DNA from: Coemansia sp. RSA 1804
Taxonomy: Eukaryota; Kickxellomycota; Kickxellomycetes; Kickxellales; Kickxellaceae
NCBI GenBank assembly: GCA_027578815.1
Contig: JANBTH010000461.1
Coordinates: 1-16,896, forward strand
Length of the DNA stretch: 16,896 nucleotides
Direction: 5' to 3'
Positions within the stretch are counted from its first letter, which is position 1; each line of letters opens with the position of its first letter. The position numbers and the translations under genes were made by a program. Under the pieces are notes generated by a model, which had not been told where the DNA came from, did not search any database, and saw only the letters and a program-made list of their open reading frames with translations. This document shows, in pieces, positions 15,864 through 16,896 of the stretch.

Positions 15864-16661
15864 TCAACACACTTGGCGGTATATTAGGAATGCTACCAGC
15901 TCTTTGTTTGAGTTTTTTGCCATCTCGCGAGATAGTTGCGGTTTGATTTCACCAAGTCTTGTAGCGCGAGAACATGGTTTCTTGGTTATGGCAGATACAT
16001 AGCCAAATGATAGTTGCCGACGGCGGGGACTGCAAGTAAACTCTTCAGGTGAAATGGCAGCGCAACCATTAACCGGTTTGGTTTCAGACACCGCATTTTT
16101 CTCGGGCACACACGAGTTGTCATAGATCCACTGCTTTGCAAGTGGAGACGTTGGTGCGCGGCTTTGGCGCAGCAGTGCTTTTTGGCTGCAGTTAGGTGTC
16201 CAGACAACGGCGCGACGAGAAGTGGAATCCAATGTTGCAAGCGACGTTGCAATAGATGATGTCACCAAAGAAGGGGTTTCAGCAGTCGGAAGGCTTTCCA
16301 CAGATCCAGCGACTGTAGGTGGAAGCGGAAAGTCAAAGCTGGCAATGTCAACCGGGTCGCATGGCTCCATGTTGTCCAGCTCGGCAATCTCAAGGTCGGT
16401 CAGACCTTCTGGGCCAAGTATAGCGAGAACCTCCTGTGAGGTAGCCGTCGAATGTTCAGCAGCACAAAGAGTGCTTTCAGATGCACTTTTTGGAAGAGCA
16501 ATATGTGTATTGGCGTCCACGGTGGCAGGCTGGCCGCTCAACTCTTCCTTCTTGTTATTACGAAGAAGCTCTTGAGTACCACGTGTCATTCTCTGTAGCC
16601 CAGCACGGCAGCGGCTGCGAACGCGCTTGACAAGTGACTTTACAGTCTTTCTGATGCCCAT
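15864..16661 (-). CDS. Protein of unknown function with myristoylation-like basic N terminus
   Basis: A 265-residue frame I do not recognise. The ATG at 16661 is chosen because a TATAAAA box lies 73-79 bases upstream and the codons further up (to an ATG at 16883) translate AT-rich promoter-like DNA into Phe/Tyr/Asn-rich sequence. Seen: MGIRKTVKSL, which fits the N-myristoylation pattern (Gly2, small residue at position 6), followed by a polybasic amphipathic stretch to about residue 37. Next is a Ser/Thr/Ala-rich region, then an acidic hydrophobic segment (82-112, with DLEIAELDNMEP). Pro-directed phosphorylation-like sites follow (T155-P, S172-PLAK, S211-PRR), and a basic C-terminal part ends in Cys. 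No fold or catalytic motif is visible and most of it is probably disordered. A membrane-anchored adaptor or regulator is a guess. The gene converges on DPL1. Confidence 0.6.
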   Translation of the reverse strand: MGIRKTVKSLVKRVRSRCRAGLQRMTRGTQELLRNNKKEELSGQPATVDANTHIALPKSASESTLCAAEHSTATSQEVLAILGPEGLTDLEIAELDNMEPCDPVDIASFDFPLPPTVAGSVESLPTAETPSLVTSSIATSLATLDSTSRRAVVWTPNCSQKALLRQSRAPTSPLAKQWIYDNSCVPEKNAVSETKPVNGCAAISPEEFTCSPRRRQLSFGYVSAITKKPCSRATRLGEIKPQLSREMAKNSNKELVAFLIYRQVC

Positions 16662-16733
16662 GTTTTTAGCTGGAAAGTAATTATAATAAAAACCTTTAAA
16701 TTGCAGGGCTTTAAATAAGTGCTGGTATTTTAG

Positions 16734-16740
16734 TTTTATA
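16734..16740 (-). promoter_or_regulatory. TATA box of the unknown gene
   Basis: TATAAAA on the minus strand, 73-79 bases upstream of the ATG at 16661. It supports that ATG over the one at 16883, which would lie upstream of the promoter. Confidence 0.45.
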
Positions 16741-16896
16741 AGGAAGGCAAAGGCAAATGTGTTGGAAGAATTGGAATATTGGTGAACAGAAAAGAAAAAG
16801 GGAACCAAAAAGTGGGCGGTGCTTGAAACCCAGTCTTGAGGAATATATTTCAGAAGACCCTGTTGCCAAAGAATCTTTGGCATGGCGAGTCTGGCG

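Noticed and set aside
16662..16883. 74-residue N-terminal extension of the unknown protein from the ATG at 16883
   Set aside because: Covers a TATA box and AT-rich promoter-like DNA; the translated extension is Phe/Tyr/Asn-rich. The ATG at 16661 is preferred.
1..16896. CRISPR arrays, transposons, tRNA or rRNA genes
   Set aside because: No regularly spaced repeats, transposase-like frames, tRNA B-box-like sequence or rRNA signature was recognised by eye on either strand.

Overview
This is a stretch of a compact nuclear eukaryotic genome, almost certainly fungal. Every recognisable gene is a eukaryotic housekeeping or signalling gene. Two genes carry short spliceosomal introns with GT..AG ends, and coding regions are separated by AT-rich spacers. 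The gene content (Ste50-like SAM/RA adaptor, fungal-type p62 dynactin, Dcp2, Cys3-type cystathionine gamma-lyase, Dpl1-type sphingosine-1-phosphate lyase, plus an L-2-hydroxyglutarate dehydrogenase that budding yeast lacks) fits an early-diverging fungus of the former zygomycete grade, such as a Kickxellomycotina member. That placement is inference. There is no sign of bacterial, viral or transposon content.

Layout: positions 1-11552 hold six genes, all on the minus strand and head to tail. They are the 5' part of dynactin p62 (1-696, running off the left edge), an FAD L-2-hydroxyglutarate dehydrogenase (927-2276), cystathionine gamma-lyase CYS3 (2457-3704), a long spacer (3705-5297), mRNA decapping enzyme DCP2 with a 47-nt first exon (5298-6632), a Ste50-like adaptor with one intron (6940-8463) and the SSU-processome WD40 protein UTP4 (8937-11552). 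UTP4 is divergent from SPT4 (12155-12505, plus). Sphingosine-1-phosphate lyase DPL1 (13085-14728, plus) follows. A 1.1-kb AT-rich spacer then separates DPL1 from a convergent gene of unknown function (15864-16661, minus).

The genes do not form a pathway; they look like an ordinary fungal neighbourhood spanning mRNA decay, transcription elongation, ribosome biogenesis, sulfur amino-acid metabolism and sphingolipid breakdown. I see no clear new multi-gene system. The points most worth a second look are: the unrecognised 265-residue protein with an N-myristoylation-like, polybasic N terminus; a UGAUG stop-start overlap between an upstream ORF and an internal AUG in the L-2-hydroxyglutarate dehydrogenase mRNA; the AUG-free in-frame leader of CYS3; a likely 5'UTR intron in DPL1; and several inverted repeats in non-coding DNA. 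The first exons of DCP2 and of the Ste50-like gene are only recovered by splicing, so simple ORF calling misplaces both starts.
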